Part shown: one piece after another, positions 1 through 6,992 of the stretch
Layout of the letters: every line of letters starts with the position of its first letter
Numbering within the stretch: position 1 is the stretch's first letter
Source: an uncultured Bacilli bacterium
Lineage (GTDB): Bacteria; Bacillota_I; Bacilli_A; RF39; UBA660
Length of the DNA: 7,328 bases
Direction: 5' to 3'
NCBI GenBank assembly: GCA_947625425.1
Contig: CANQOH010000050.1
Span: forward strand, 1 to 7,328
The notes under the pieces: model-generated
The model's input: only the letters and a program-made list of their open reading frames with translations
Told to the model about the DNA's origin: nothing
The model's database searches: none
Made by a program: the position numbers and the translations under genes

Positions 1-3
1 AAC

Positions 4-39
4 AAAAAAAATTAACTCAATTATCTTGAATTAATTTTT
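4..39 (-). terminator. Rho-independent terminator of the murL-murD2 run
   Basis: Read on the minus strand, TTAATTCAA (34-26) pairs with TTGAGTTAA (20-12) around a GATAA loop, with one G-U pair. It is followed by a run of eight T (11-4). Flanking A and T runs extend the stem, so it could also work in the other direction. It lies about 55 nt past the stop of the last gene in the leftward run. Confidence 0.75.
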
Positions 40-75
40 ATAATTTTTTTGTTTCACATCATTTACAAAGATACA

Positions 76-99
76 AAAATAGATATAACTATCTATTTT
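76..99. repeat. Perfect 10-bp inverted repeat overlapping a stop codon
   Basis: AAAATAGATA (76-85) and TATCTATTTT (90-99) are perfect inverted arms around a TAAC loop. The right arm contains the TAG stop of the 269-aa gene (complement at 93-95). The stem is AT-only apart from one pair per turn and T residues follow on the minus strand. It may be a weak first terminator or an mRNA 3'-end stabiliser ahead of the stronger hairpin at 4-39. Confidence 0.45.
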
Positions 100-902
100 A
101 CTTTACTTAATAACTCATCATATTCTTTAAGAATATCATCAATTACATAAATCTTATTATTTACTTTAATAACTGCATCATAATCATGATTTTCTTTTCT
201 TAAATCACTAACTAATTCACGATAAGTATCAATTGCATCAGCCGCATAATCTAAACGACCATGTTTCTTAAAATATATCTCACTATTCTTTAAAATAGAA
301 TATATGGTAAATAAATATAATTGATTAATGTCAAAACAACTAATAAATTTATCTAAATCTAAAGATTTATCAAATAATTCTAAGACAGCTGTATATCCAT
401 TTAATAATCTTGTAAATTTCTTTTTACATAAGATAACATAATCTCTAAATTCCATATCTACATTACTATTTTGATATTCTTCATATAAATCTTCATAATA
501 AGCAGATTCTTTATCTAATCTATATACATCACGATAAATATCTTTACGAGCTCTAATTGCTTTTTTCAAATTCTTAAAGACATCTTCGTCTCCAGAATCA
601 ACGACATCATCAACATTAGATATAATATTACGTAAAAAAGCTTTCTTGGAAAATCTTAAAGTACGACCACCAATTCCTAATGTCGAACATATTTCATATT
701 TAAAACTTCTCGTTAAATCATCTTCTTTAAAGATAACTCCTAAAGGCAAATAATAATATCTTTCAATAAATTCATCATATAGATTTTTATCTTTTTTTAT
801 TAGTGCTATATCTCTTAAACCTTCAGCGAATTCCCATTCACCACTATACATTACTAAAGGTTTAAAAACTAATTTAAGACTTGGTAAAATTTTATCATTC
901 AT
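93..902 (-). CDS. Hypothetical soluble protein, 269 aa, downstream of murD2
   Basis: I do not recognise this protein. The start is taken as ATG at 902 because AAGGTGG (917-911) sits 8 nt before it; the GTG at 914 overlaps that ribosome binding site and is not credible. The protein has no signal peptide and no membrane segment. It is rich in charged and aromatic residues and is probably mostly helical: a segment GEWEFAEGLR near 21-30, a small motif STLGIGGRTLRF at 73-84, acidic stretches at 97-108, and a Tyr-rich helix around 122-145. The C-terminus (250-269) looks like an amphipathic helix. It starts 63 nt after the murD2 stop and is probably in the same transcript, with a weak promoter of its own in the gap. 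Position suggests a cell-wall or growth-related role, but nothing in the sequence shows a catalytic motif. Confidence 0.85.
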   Translation of the reverse strand: MNDKILPSLKLVFKPLVMYSGEWEFAEGLRDIALIKKDKNLYDEFIERYYYLPLGVIFKEDDLTRSFKYEICSTLGIGGRTLRFSKKAFLRNIISNVDDVVDSGDEDVFKNLKKAIRARKDIYRDVYRLDKESAYYEDLYEEYQNSNVDMEFRDYVILCKKKFTRLLNGYTAVLELFDKSLDLDKFISCFDINQLYLFTIYSILKNSEIYFKKHGRLDYAADAIDTYRELVSDLRKENHDYDAVIKVNNKIYVIDDILKEYDELLSKVK

Positions 903-927
903 CACACTAACCACCTTATCTTAGATA

Positions 928-956
928 ATTATACTATAAATTTATAAATATTGAAA
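928..956 (-). promoter_or_regulatory. Possible internal promoter for the 269-aa gene
   Basis: A perfect TATAAT (complement at 928-933) lies about 25 nt upstream of the ATG. The -35 at 17-nt spacing is only TTTCAA (951-956), a poor match to TTGACA. In DNA this AT-rich, a TATAAT alone is weak evidence, so this may be only a secondary promoter within the operon. Confidence 0.35.
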
Positions 957-965
957 TAATTTTAG

Positions 966-2318
966 CTATTTTTCTTCTAAAACTAATTCTTTAAAACGAT
1001 CCCCTTTTTCTTGATAATTCTTAAAATACTCATAACTAGCAGCTGCTGGACTTAATATACAAATACTACCCTTTTTAGTAACTTCTTTAGCTACTTTAAC
1101 TGCTTCATCAATCATTTCTGTATAATAAACTTTTTTATCTTTTAATTTATGACCTATATCATAACCAGTTTTTGGCATACAAATAAAATTATTAATTTGC
1201 GAATTTTGTAAAAAAGTTACAAACTCTTCATAAGATATACCTCTATCCATCCCGCCAAATATTAAAGTATCTATCTTATCTAAAGCTTTTATTGCTTCTT
1301 CAGTTGCTTCTGGTATAGTTGCTAAAGTATCAACATAGTATTTAACTTCATTAATCTCCCCAACATATTCCATTCGATAAGGTAAAGACTTAAAGGAAGA
1401 TACTACTTTTAAAATAGTTTCATCTTCTATTTCAAATAACTTACCTACCATAAAACAAACCATAATATTTTCTAAATTATGATTACCTAAGATATTTCTT
1501 TTAAGATTACAATCAAAAACTACTTTATCATAGTAATAAACTTTATTATCAATCATTTTAATGAACGCATTTTTATCTTGACCAGTTATATCAACTGCTA
1601 ATAATTTACCTTTTAACTTCGTTTCATTAACTTTCTTTCTTAAATTATCATTAGATGAACAATAAATACTATAATCATTTTCGGTTTGTTTCTTAAACAT
1701 CTGCATTTTTATTTCATGATAATGTTCTACCGACAAAGCACGATCTAAGTGGTCTTGAAATAAATTTAAAATAATTCCTACTCTTGGTGCAACATCTAAA
1801 TATTCTAATTGATGAGAAGACATTTCTAAAACATAATAATCTACATCCTCATCTAAATCTAAATCAAAAATTGGTTTACCTATATTACCTGCTAACAAAA
1901 CTTTATATTTCTTCTTTAATATTTCATATATTAAAGAAGATGTCGTACTTTTACCTTTAGTCCCTGTAACCCCTATTACTTTATCTTTAGCGACACTTAA
2001 CAATAATTCCATCTGGGAACTAATCTTACTAGCAAACGAAGATATATCTATTTTATTAAGAGATATCCCTGGACTTTTAATAATAATATCGTATTTATCT
2101 AAATTATCTAAATAATTATCCCCACTAACAAAATAAACCTTATTATCATCTTTAAACATTTCAAGATTATTATCTTTAATATCTACTTGATCAATAATTG
2201 TTACTTCTTCATCTTTAAGATATTTTCTAATAAACTTATATGTTGATTTACCTTCACGACCAAAACCTAAAATAGCTATTTTTTTATCTTTTAAACTATT
2301 AATTATTTTCTCTATCAT
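966..2318 (-). CDS. murD2: MurD2-type UDP-MurNAc-L-Ala--L-Glu ligase
   Basis: This is a Mur ligase of 450 aa, the usual MurD length. It activates UDP-MurNAc-L-Ala with ATP in the cytoplasm and joins glutamate to it. Visible motifs are an N-terminal Rossmann-like ILGFGREG (16-23), the P-loop GTKGKSTT (119-126), EMSSHQ (165-170), DHLDR (189-193), NHNLEN (279-284), LPYRMEYVG (312-320), GGMDRG (355-360) and the MurD-type ending LSPAAASYEYFKNYQEKG (422-439). The classical SKATN motif, whose Lys helps bind D-Glu, is replaced by DTLATI (330-335). This change, and the overlapping murL gene upstream, indicate an L-Glu-adding MurD2 and not classical MurD; the substrate call is inference. The start ATG at 2318 lies inside the end of murL and has AGGGA (2331-2327) 8 nt before it. 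The overlap of 20 bp implies translational coupling with murL. Confidence 0.9.
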   Translation of the reverse strand: MIEKIINSLKDKKIAILGFGREGKSTYKFIRKYLKDEEVTIIDQVDIKDNNLEMFKDDNKVYFVSGDNYLDNLDKYDIIIKSPGISLNKIDISSFASKISSQMELLLSVAKDKVIGVTGTKGKSTTSSLIYEILKKKYKVLLAGNIGKPIFDLDLDEDVDYYVLEMSSHQLEYLDVAPRVGIILNLFQDHLDRALSVEHYHEIKMQMFKKQTENDYSIYCSSNDNLRKKVNETKLKGKLLAVDITGQDKNAFIKMIDNKVYYYDKVVFDCNLKRNILGNHNLENIMVCFMVGKLFEIEDETILKVVSSFKSLPYRMEYVGEINEVKYYVDTLATIPEATEEAIKALDKIDTLIFGGMDRGISYEEFVTFLQNSQINNFICMPKTGYDIGHKLKDKKVYYTEMIDEAVKVAKEVTKKGSICILSPAAASYEYFKNYQEKGDRFKELVLEEK

Positions 2319-3639
2319 TTAGCGCATCCCTAACTAATTTTATATATTCTTCATCTAAATTATGCTGATTATTCCAACTATGTTCTAAATCTAAAGAACT
2401 TAAATCACGATAATAATTCTTCTTATAATAATCAAGTAAGATTGGTAAATGTTCACTATCTAATTTCTTAATTGTCTTAAATATCGCATAATTTATTTCA
2501 TCGAAAGTTCCCACACAATCAAAAGGTTTAACATTTTCAAAACCTAATAATTCTTTAAACGTTGGTAATAACTCTTCATCTGCAAATAAATCTTTATCAA
2601 AAATCTTAACTAATTCATTTTTATACAAATATGGACTTAATAAAGAAAAGACAAATAAACATTTTGCACACTTACCACACCAATGCCATGGTTCACTTTT
2701 ACTACCGACATTACAACTCTTAAATACTTGATGAAATTTTGGATATTTCGCAAATAACATCCCTATTTGATATTCCGTTAAAGGTCTAAGTAATGAAAAA
2801 TATTTAATTATATTACCCAAATACTTTTCTTGATAATTATTAAAATCCTGTTCAAATTCAAAAGATTTAGAATACTGATGATTAATCTTTGTTCCCAAAA
2901 CATTAGCTTCATTAGCACTTGCTTCATTAGATAAAATAATATTCTTTTTATTATTTAAATAAGCTGTTAAATAAGAGACGAAAGCTACCATTGCTGAAAA
3001 AGGAGTATGACCATTTAAGAAACCTTGACTATTTAATTCTAATAAATTCTTATCTATTGTTCTTTTAATTTTAATAATATCTTCATCTTTATATCCCGCT
3101 ACATAAGCACAATCTAACATTACTTGTTTCGGATTTATAATAAAAGGAGTTGCCTTACTTACTATACTTAAAGTAACACATGAGTCTTTACCACCCCCAA
3201 TAGCTACCATATCTCCAGTACCTTCATAATCTACTTTAACTACTTTACTAACTCCTCTACTATCAAAATGAATAAAGTCTTCATAACTTAAATCAATCTT
3301 ATTAACATAAAAGAATTCCCCTAAGCCATAATAAAATATCTTTCTAAAGAATTCTTCCTGTTGTTGATCTAAAATACCACATTCAATTATAAAATTAGAT
3401 GAACATGTACATTTCCAATAACTAATTGCTTCTATCATTCCAATATTAAAAACTAAATAATTAACATAATCTTTATCTATCTTCTTATTACTTATTGGTA
3501 TTTCTAATGTTGGCTTAAAACATTTTAAATTATCTATTTCAAAATAAAATAAAATCTTTAATAAATTATCTACATAACTAATATCATATTTTTTATATCT
3601 AAAAGTATTATATTCTTTTACTTCATCTAATGTTTTCAT
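2299..3639 (-). CDS. murL: MurL, UDP-MurNAc-L-Ala-L-Glu epimerase
   Basis: MurL inverts the terminal L-Glu of UDP-MurNAc-L-Ala-L-Glu to D-Glu in an ATP-dependent reaction, so the cell can supply D-Glu to peptidoglycan without a free glutamate racemase; the family was defined in Xanthomonas. The 446-aa length fits. Visible landmarks are the ATP-binding loop AIGGGKDSCVTLS (146-158, like PP-loop enzymes), HTPFS (211-215), SNEASANE (237-244) followed by NHQYSKSFEFE (253-263), and a Cys cluster HWCGKCAKC (319-327) with Cys309 nearby that could bind metal. No membrane segment is seen. The start ATG at 3639 has a strong GGGAGGG (3652-3646). The stop lies 20 bp inside murD2. It is the first gene of the run, after a terminator at 3719-3741. 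The partnership with MurD2 strongly supports the call. Confidence 0.88.
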   Translation of the reverse strand: MKTLDEVKEYNTFRYKKYDISYVDNLLKILFYFEIDNLKCFKPTLEIPISNKKIDKDYVNYLVFNIGMIEAISYWKCTCSSNFIIECGILDQQQEEFFRKIFYYGLGEFFYVNKIDLSYEDFIHFDSRGVSKVVKVDYEGTGDMVAIGGGKDSCVTLSIVSKATPFIINPKQVMLDCAYVAGYKDEDIIKIKRTIDKNLLELNSQGFLNGHTPFSAMVAFVSYLTAYLNNKKNIILSNEASANEANVLGTKINHQYSKSFEFEQDFNNYQEKYLGNIIKYFSLLRPLTEYQIGMLFAKYPKFHQVFKSCNVGSKSEPWHWCGKCAKCLFVFSLLSPYLYKNELVKIFDKDLFADEELLPTFKELLGFENVKPFDCVGTFDEINYAIFKTIKKLDSEHLPILLDYYKKNYYRDLSSLDLEHSWNNQHNLDEEYIKLVRDALNDRENN

Positions 3640-3656
3640 ACTAATCCCTCCCTAAA

Positions 3657-3662
3657 ATTATA
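3657..3662 (-). promoter_or_regulatory. Extended -10 box just ahead of murL
   Basis: On the minus strand TGCTATAAT gives a perfect -10 (complement at 3657-3662) with an extended TG. The 17-nt -35 position reads TTTATT, which is poor. Transcription from here would begin at about 3650, leaving a leader of only some 10-14 nt that starts at or within the ribosome binding site. Either murL has an unusually short leader or the true promoter lies further upstream in the 3663-3718 AT-rich gap. Confidence 0.4.
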
Positions 3663-3718
3663 GCACTTTATATTTTATTAATAAATTATCTTTACTATAA
3701 CTATACTTTCTAAACATT

Positions 3719-3741
3719 AAAAAACTGACAATAAGTCAGTT
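3719..3741 (-). terminator. Terminator of the 556-aa membrane protein gene
   Basis: On the minus strand AACTGAC (3729-3723 partner at 3741-3735) forms a perfect 7-bp stem with GTCAGTT around the loop TTATT, followed by TTTT. It begins immediately after the TAG stop at 3742-3744. It separates the 556-aa gene from the murL run. Confidence 0.8.
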
Positions 3742-5412
3742 CTATTTTGATGAAATTGAATTATAAATATTATTATAATAAGATTCACATACTTTATTTT
3801 CATCTTCATATTCCATCTTGTAAACAAATAGTAATAATTTATCATCTTTCTTTGTTACACGGAAATATATTTTTTCATTTGTTTTATCTGAATCAAAGAC
3901 TTGCCATTCAATACCATTATTAGTCGTCTTTGAAACACCTTCTTCTTCACTATGTGTATAATAATAAGCGATTGATTTAATTAAATCTTCTTCATCTTTA
4001 TAACCTTTAACGGCATTAAATGATAAAGTACATTTATTATTACTATATTTTACTTTTGGTTTTTGTGAAGTATTATTATTTTCTTCGGTATTTTCTTCCG
4101 TATTTTGTTCTTCATTATTATCTACTTCAGTTTCTTTATCTTTATCTGTTTCTTTATCTTCAGTTGGTTCTTCTTCTACTGGTAATGGAACCCTATAAAC
4201 GTAAGTATAATACTGACCTTCTTTTTTAAACTCTTCTGGTATTATAATATTAAAATTACTTAAAATATCATAATCATCATATGTTAAATCACCATTATAA
4301 CCAGTAACCCCTTTACTATCTTCATTAACAACTGGTTTTTCATTCTGTGGTAATAAATTTAAAATTGATTGCCAATTAAATTTTATTCCTAAACCAACAA
4401 GAACTGACATATAAATAAAACCTACTAATAAAGCCATAGCCATATTAGTTCCACCTTTTTTCTTAGCTAGAACTGATAATTCATATTGATTCTTTTTAGG
4501 ATTATGCTTTCTTAAATGTTTAACTTTACTTTTAGCATCTCCTAAATAAAGACGATTAACTAATAAAGCTAAAACTAAACGATAAACAAAGAATCCAACA
4601 AAAGAAAATGGAACTGGTATTAAAAAGAATATTGCAAATTCAAAGCCTAAAGCAATTAAACCTAAAAGATATACCTTACGATATATTAAGTATAAACCAC
4701 CAAATAACAATCCAACAAAAGAAAATGGAGCCATTGTTATTTTAGTAAATGCTTCGCCAACATATTCTTTATTAACTTTTACTTCATCTATCTCAGGTAA
4801 TGGTTCTTTAAAACCATTATAAATTGTTGAACTATTATCAACTACTTGTTGAACAGGTTTAATTTGATTAGGCTGCGGATTATAATCTCTTGATTGAATA
4901 AATTTATTATCTTCGACAATTTCTTTAGGAGCATCTTCTCCGACTATTGTATTAACTCCTAAACCACCCATACTAAGAGGTTGACTATCCATCCAAGCTT
5001 GAGTACCATCATTTGGAACCATTTGCTGATTCTGTTCAGGAGGCTGATTTACTCCCATATTAGGATTATTAAATGGCTGACTAACATTATTCATTTGATT
5101 AGGCATATTAGCTGAATAAGTTGTTGCATTAACATCATCCATTAAAGTTTCAACCCCCTCATCAAACAAATCTAGTACTTCAGGGGATTGTGGATTCATA
5201 GGTCGATTAACATTATTTATATCATTATTTCCTGTTCCCAACGTTGTATTCTTGATAAATTCACTATCCGCAACAGATGTCATAGATGAATTAACTTGGT
5301 TTATATCATTATCAAATAAATCTGCTGGAAAAAACTTATTAGTAACAGGACGTGTAGAATTATTTGCTTGGTTATTATTAAATTGTGAATTAAAGTTATT
5401 ACCCTCGTTCAT
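3742..5412 (-). CDS. DUF2628-like membrane protein with Asn-rich disordered N-terminus
   Basis: This is a 556-aa protein of unknown function. Residues 1-220 are low-complexity and rich in Asn, Gln and Pro, with short repeated elements: DLFDNDINQVN (31-41), NDINNVNRPM (63-72) and DLFDEG (81-86). Residues 226-290 form a hydrophobic core of about three helices with MAPFSFVGLLFGGLYLIYRK (227-246), the pattern of the DUF2628 family of small membrane proteins. A basic loop (294-320, KHLRKHNPKK) leads to a fourth helix at about 324-344. An acidic Glu/Thr-rich linker (411-449) connects to a C-terminal domain (451-556) with two Cys (461, 542) and an SxS-rich end. By the positive-inside rule the N-terminal tail and basic loop are cytoplasmic and the C-terminal domain is probably outside. 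ATG at 5412 has GAGGTG (5425-5420) 7-8 nt ahead. Two candidate promoters precede it. The membrane family resemblance is by eye. Confidence 0.85.
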   Translation of the reverse strand: MNEGNNFNSQFNNNQANNSTRPVTNKFFPADLFDNDINQVNSSMTSVADSEFIKNTTLGTGNNDINNVNRPMNPQSPEVLDLFDEGVETLMDDVNATTYSANMPNQMNNVSQPFNNPNMGVNQPPEQNQQMVPNDGTQAWMDSQPLSMGGLGVNTIVGEDAPKEIVEDNKFIQSRDYNPQPNQIKPVQQVVDNSSTIYNGFKEPLPEIDEVKVNKEYVGEAFTKITMAPFSFVGLLFGGLYLIYRKVYLLGLIALGFEFAIFFLIPVPFSFVGFFVYRLVLALLVNRLYLGDAKSKVKHLRKHNPKKNQYELSVLAKKKGGTNMAMALLVGFIYMSVLVGLGIKFNWQSILNLLPQNEKPVVNEDSKGVTGYNGDLTYDDYDILSNFNIIIPEEFKKEGQYYTYVYRVPLPVEEEPTEDKETDKDKETEVDNNEEQNTEENTEENNNTSQKPKVKYSNNKCTLSFNAVKGYKDEEDLIKSIAYYYTHSEEEGVSKTTNNGIEWQVFDSDKTNEKIYFRVTKKDDKLLLFVYKMEYEDENKVCESYYNNIYNSISSK

Positions 5413-5432
5413 AAGCCTACACCTCTATCATA

Positions 5433-5461
5433 ATGATAACATTATTTAAAGCCTATGTAAA
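5433..5461 (-). promoter_or_regulatory. Proximal promoter of the 556-aa gene
   Basis: On the minus strand, TTTACA (5461-5456, five of six) and TATCAT (5438-5433, five of six) are separated by 17 nt, with TG one base before the -10 (extended -10). Transcription would start near 5426, right at the ribosome binding site region. Confidence 0.5.
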
Positions 5462-5470
5462 TTTGAAAAT

Positions 5471-5500
5471 ATTATAAATCTTTCTATTTCACTCTTTCAA
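5471..5500 (-). promoter_or_regulatory. Distal promoter of the 556-aa gene
   Basis: On the minus strand, TTGAAA (5500-5495, five of six) and a perfect TATAAT (5476-5471) are separated by 18 nt. The predicted start is near 5464, giving a leader of about 50 nt. No terminator is seen between the DUF1003 stop and this site, so read-through from DUF1003 is also possible. Confidence 0.6.
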
Positions 5501-5511
5501 ATGTAAACTAA

Positions 5512-6021
5512 TTATTCTTTATTTTTAATCTCTTCCACCATTTTTTGTATATTTTTTTGTTGTTTAATTATTTCATCCATTTTATCGTGTAATTCTTCAA
5601 TAATTAACTCTGTTTTTAAATCTGTTTTATAATCGTTTTTATTTCTTAAACTATCTTTTTTCGCTTGACGATTTTGACTCATCATAATAATTGGCGCCTG
5701 TAAAGCTGCAATACACGATAACAATAAATTTAATAAGATAAAAGGAAATGGATCAATAGCATTTACTAAAACAACTCCATTTAATACAATCCAAAAAATT
5801 AAGAAAAGTGAAAAACCAATAATAAAACTCCAACTACCAGCTATAGCTGTTAATTTATCCGCAATCTTATCGCCTATCGTCATATTTTCTTCATCTAATT
5901 TATCAACATCAACACTAATCGGACTATCAACTAACATATCCAATAATTCTTCTTCATTTTCCTTATCAATATCTTGATTTAATAACATTTTAACAATTTC
6001 TTTTTTATTAACATTTTTCAT
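5512..6021 (-). CDS. DUF1003 family two-helix membrane protein
   Basis: A 169-aa protein of the DUF1003 family (function not established). Residues 1-55 are soluble and acidic. The family signature follows: AGSWSFIIGF (61-70), a first helix at about 65-87 ending in WIVLN, the DPFPFILLNLLLS turn (90-102), a second helix to about 115, then QAPIIMMSQNRQAKKD (108-123). The tail (124-169) is a charged helix, probably a coiled coil, starting with NDYKTDLKTE. The start is set at ATG 6021, preceded by AAGGTGG (6033-6027) with a 5-nt gap. The GTG at 6030 would add three residues but lies inside that ribosome binding site. The gene has a -10 box upstream and the 556-aa gene 99 nt downstream in the same direction. 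The role is unknown. Confidence 0.93.
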   Translation of the reverse strand: MKNVNKKEIVKMLLNQDIDKENEEELLDMLVDSPISVDVDKLDEENMTIGDKIADKLTAIAGSWSFIIGFSLFLIFWIVLNGVVLVNAIDPFPFILLNLLLSCIAALQAPIIMMSQNRQAKKDSLRNKNDYKTDLKTELIIEELHDKMDEIIKQQKNIQKMVEEIKNKE

Positions 6022-6038
6022 TATTACCACCTTATTTT

Positions 6039-6065
6039 ATTATACTACTAATCTTAATTTGTAAA
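6039..6065 (-). promoter_or_regulatory. Candidate promoter of the DUF1003 gene
   Basis: A perfect TATAAT (complement at 6039-6044) lies 17 nt upstream of the ATG. The best -35, TTTACA (complement at 6060-6065), is five of six but only 15 nt away. The NUDIX terminator at 6088-6110 lies just upstream, so a promoter is needed here. Confidence 0.45.
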
Positions 6066-6087
6066 CCATTTTAATTATTTAAGACAT

Positions 6088-6110
6088 AAAAAAGCCTCGT
6101 TTTAACAAGG
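6088..6110 (-). terminator. Terminator of the NUDIX hydrolase gene
   Basis: On the minus strand CCTTGT (6110-6105) pairs with ACGAGG (6100-6095, one G-U) around a TAAA loop, followed after one C by TTTTTT (6093-6088). It is about 60 nt past the NUDIX stop. The stretch 6111-6170 between them shows no gene. Confidence 0.7.
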
Positions 6111-6170
6111 TAATATTTAACATAGTATTAATGACAAAATTAACTACGATTATCTTACTATCTTTTGATT

Positions 6171-6746
6171 CTACTCATTTTTAGATAAAAGTTTTCTTAT
6201 TTTAATTACTATTTTTCCAAAATTTGGATCATTACTTAATTCATCAAGATTTATCCATTTATATTCAGATAATTCATCAAGATCAATTTTAATATCTAAA
6301 ATATTATTTATTGTAAATAAATACCTAAATTCAATATGATAATGTTCTGGCAAGTTTAATCTTTCATTATAATCAATTTTATGAATATCAATATCTATTG
6401 GAATTAATTCATTTTTAGTTAACTTTACTTGCTCTAAATGTTTTAATCCTGTCTCTTCTAATATTTCTCTTCTAACAGCATATAATAGATTAATATCATC
6501 TTTATCAATATGACCTCCAGGATATAAAAACATTTTTAAATCGCTATGATATAAAACTAAAAATTTATGTTGTTTTTTAGCATAAATGAATCCACCTACA
6601 ACTATATGTCCATCAAAATTATTCCAATCTATTATTTCTTCATCGTTGTATTTTTGCAAATAATCTAAAACTAATGCTTGTCTTTTTTGTTCTTCAGGAA
6701 ATATTAATAGGTAATCATGTAAAATATTTAATAAAAGATTTTTCAT
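6171..6746 (-). CDS. NUDIX hydrolase
   Basis: A 191-aa NUDIX-fold protein, expected to hydrolyse a nucleoside diphosphate linked to another group; the substrate cannot be told from sequence. The NUDIX box is at about 77-101: PGGHIDKDD then VRREILEETGL. Compared with the consensus G-x5-E-x7-REUxEExGU, the first acidic residue is Asp and the spacing to REILEETG is one residue longer, as in a known NUDIX subgroup reading GGHxxxDD. The N-terminal 45 residues form a helical extension (LLNILHDYLLIFPEEQ) and HIVVGGFIYAKKQHKFLVLYHSDLKMFLYPGGH is the usual beta-sheet before the box (47-79, here given only as positions and landmarks GGFIY and LYHS). HYHIEFRYLF (135-144) is the common strand after it. 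ATG at 6746 has GGAGG (6755-6751) four nt ahead. It is a single-gene unit with its own promoter and terminator. Confidence 0.92.
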   Translation of the reverse strand: MKNLLLNILHDYLLIFPEEQKRQALVLDYLQKYNDEEIIDWNNFDGHIVVGGFIYAKKQHKFLVLYHSDLKMFLYPGGHIDKDDINLLYAVRREILEETGLKHLEQVKLTKNELIPIDIDIHKIDYNERLNLPEHYHIEFRYLFTINNILDIKIDLDELSEYKWINLDELSNDPNFGKIVIKIRKLLSKNE

Positions 6747-6792
6747 ATATCCTCCAATAATTTATCAAATAAGTTCATATTATCACACTTAA

Positions 6793-6820
6793 ATTATAAC
6801 ATGATATTTTGTTTTGACAA
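6793..6820 (-). promoter_or_regulatory. Promoter of the NUDIX gene
   Basis: On the minus strand TTGTCA (6820-6815, five of six) and TATAAT (6798-6793, perfect) are 16 nt apart, with TGT giving an extended -10. The predicted start is near 6786, a leader of about 40 nt. The -35 lies within an inverted repeat of TATTTTGT. Confidence 0.75.
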
Positions 6821-6867
6821 AATAATTAACCCCTCTAGGTATTTTGTCCAAACATATCAAAATACCT
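6805..6867. repeat. Four alternating copies of TATTTTGT, candidate operator
   Basis: Copies lie at 6805-6812 (plus), 6817-6824 (minus), 6840-6847 (plus) and 6857-6864 (minus, one mismatch, TATTTTGA). The first pair is an 8-bp hairpin with a TTTG loop that covers the NUDIX -35. The second pair is part of a 10-bp inverted repeat, AGGTATTTTG / CAAAATACCT (6837-6846 / 6858-6867), upstream of the promoter. The pair centres are about 37 bp apart. The pattern suits a dimeric regulator, but no regulator gene is in the window. Confidence 0.5.
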
Positions 6868-6901
6868 TATAAAAAAAATAATAAAATTAATCAGTGTTCG
6901 A

Positions 6902-6930
6902 TTGTTACATAGTATTAACTATAGTATAAT
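6902..6930 (+). promoter_or_regulatory. Promoter of the small peptide (toxin-like) transcript
   Basis: TTGTTA (6902-6907, four of six) and a perfect TATAAT (6925-6930) are 17 nt apart. The start is predicted at about 6937-6939, so the RNA begins GGAACATTTGA. Confidence 0.7.
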
Positions 6931-6992
6931 ACTTATAGGAACATTTGATGTGAGTGTCTGCCTCCAATCTTGAAAAAGAAAGGAGGGATACG

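Noticed and set aside
4020..4229. Plus-strand open frame rich in Tyr, Leu and Phe
   Set aside because: It mirrors the acidic Glu/Thr-rich linker of the minus-strand 556-aa protein and has no ribosome binding site.
5252..5449. Plus-strand open frame over the start of the 556-aa gene
   Set aside because: No ribosome binding site, and it overlaps the promoters and N-terminus of a well-supported gene on the other strand.
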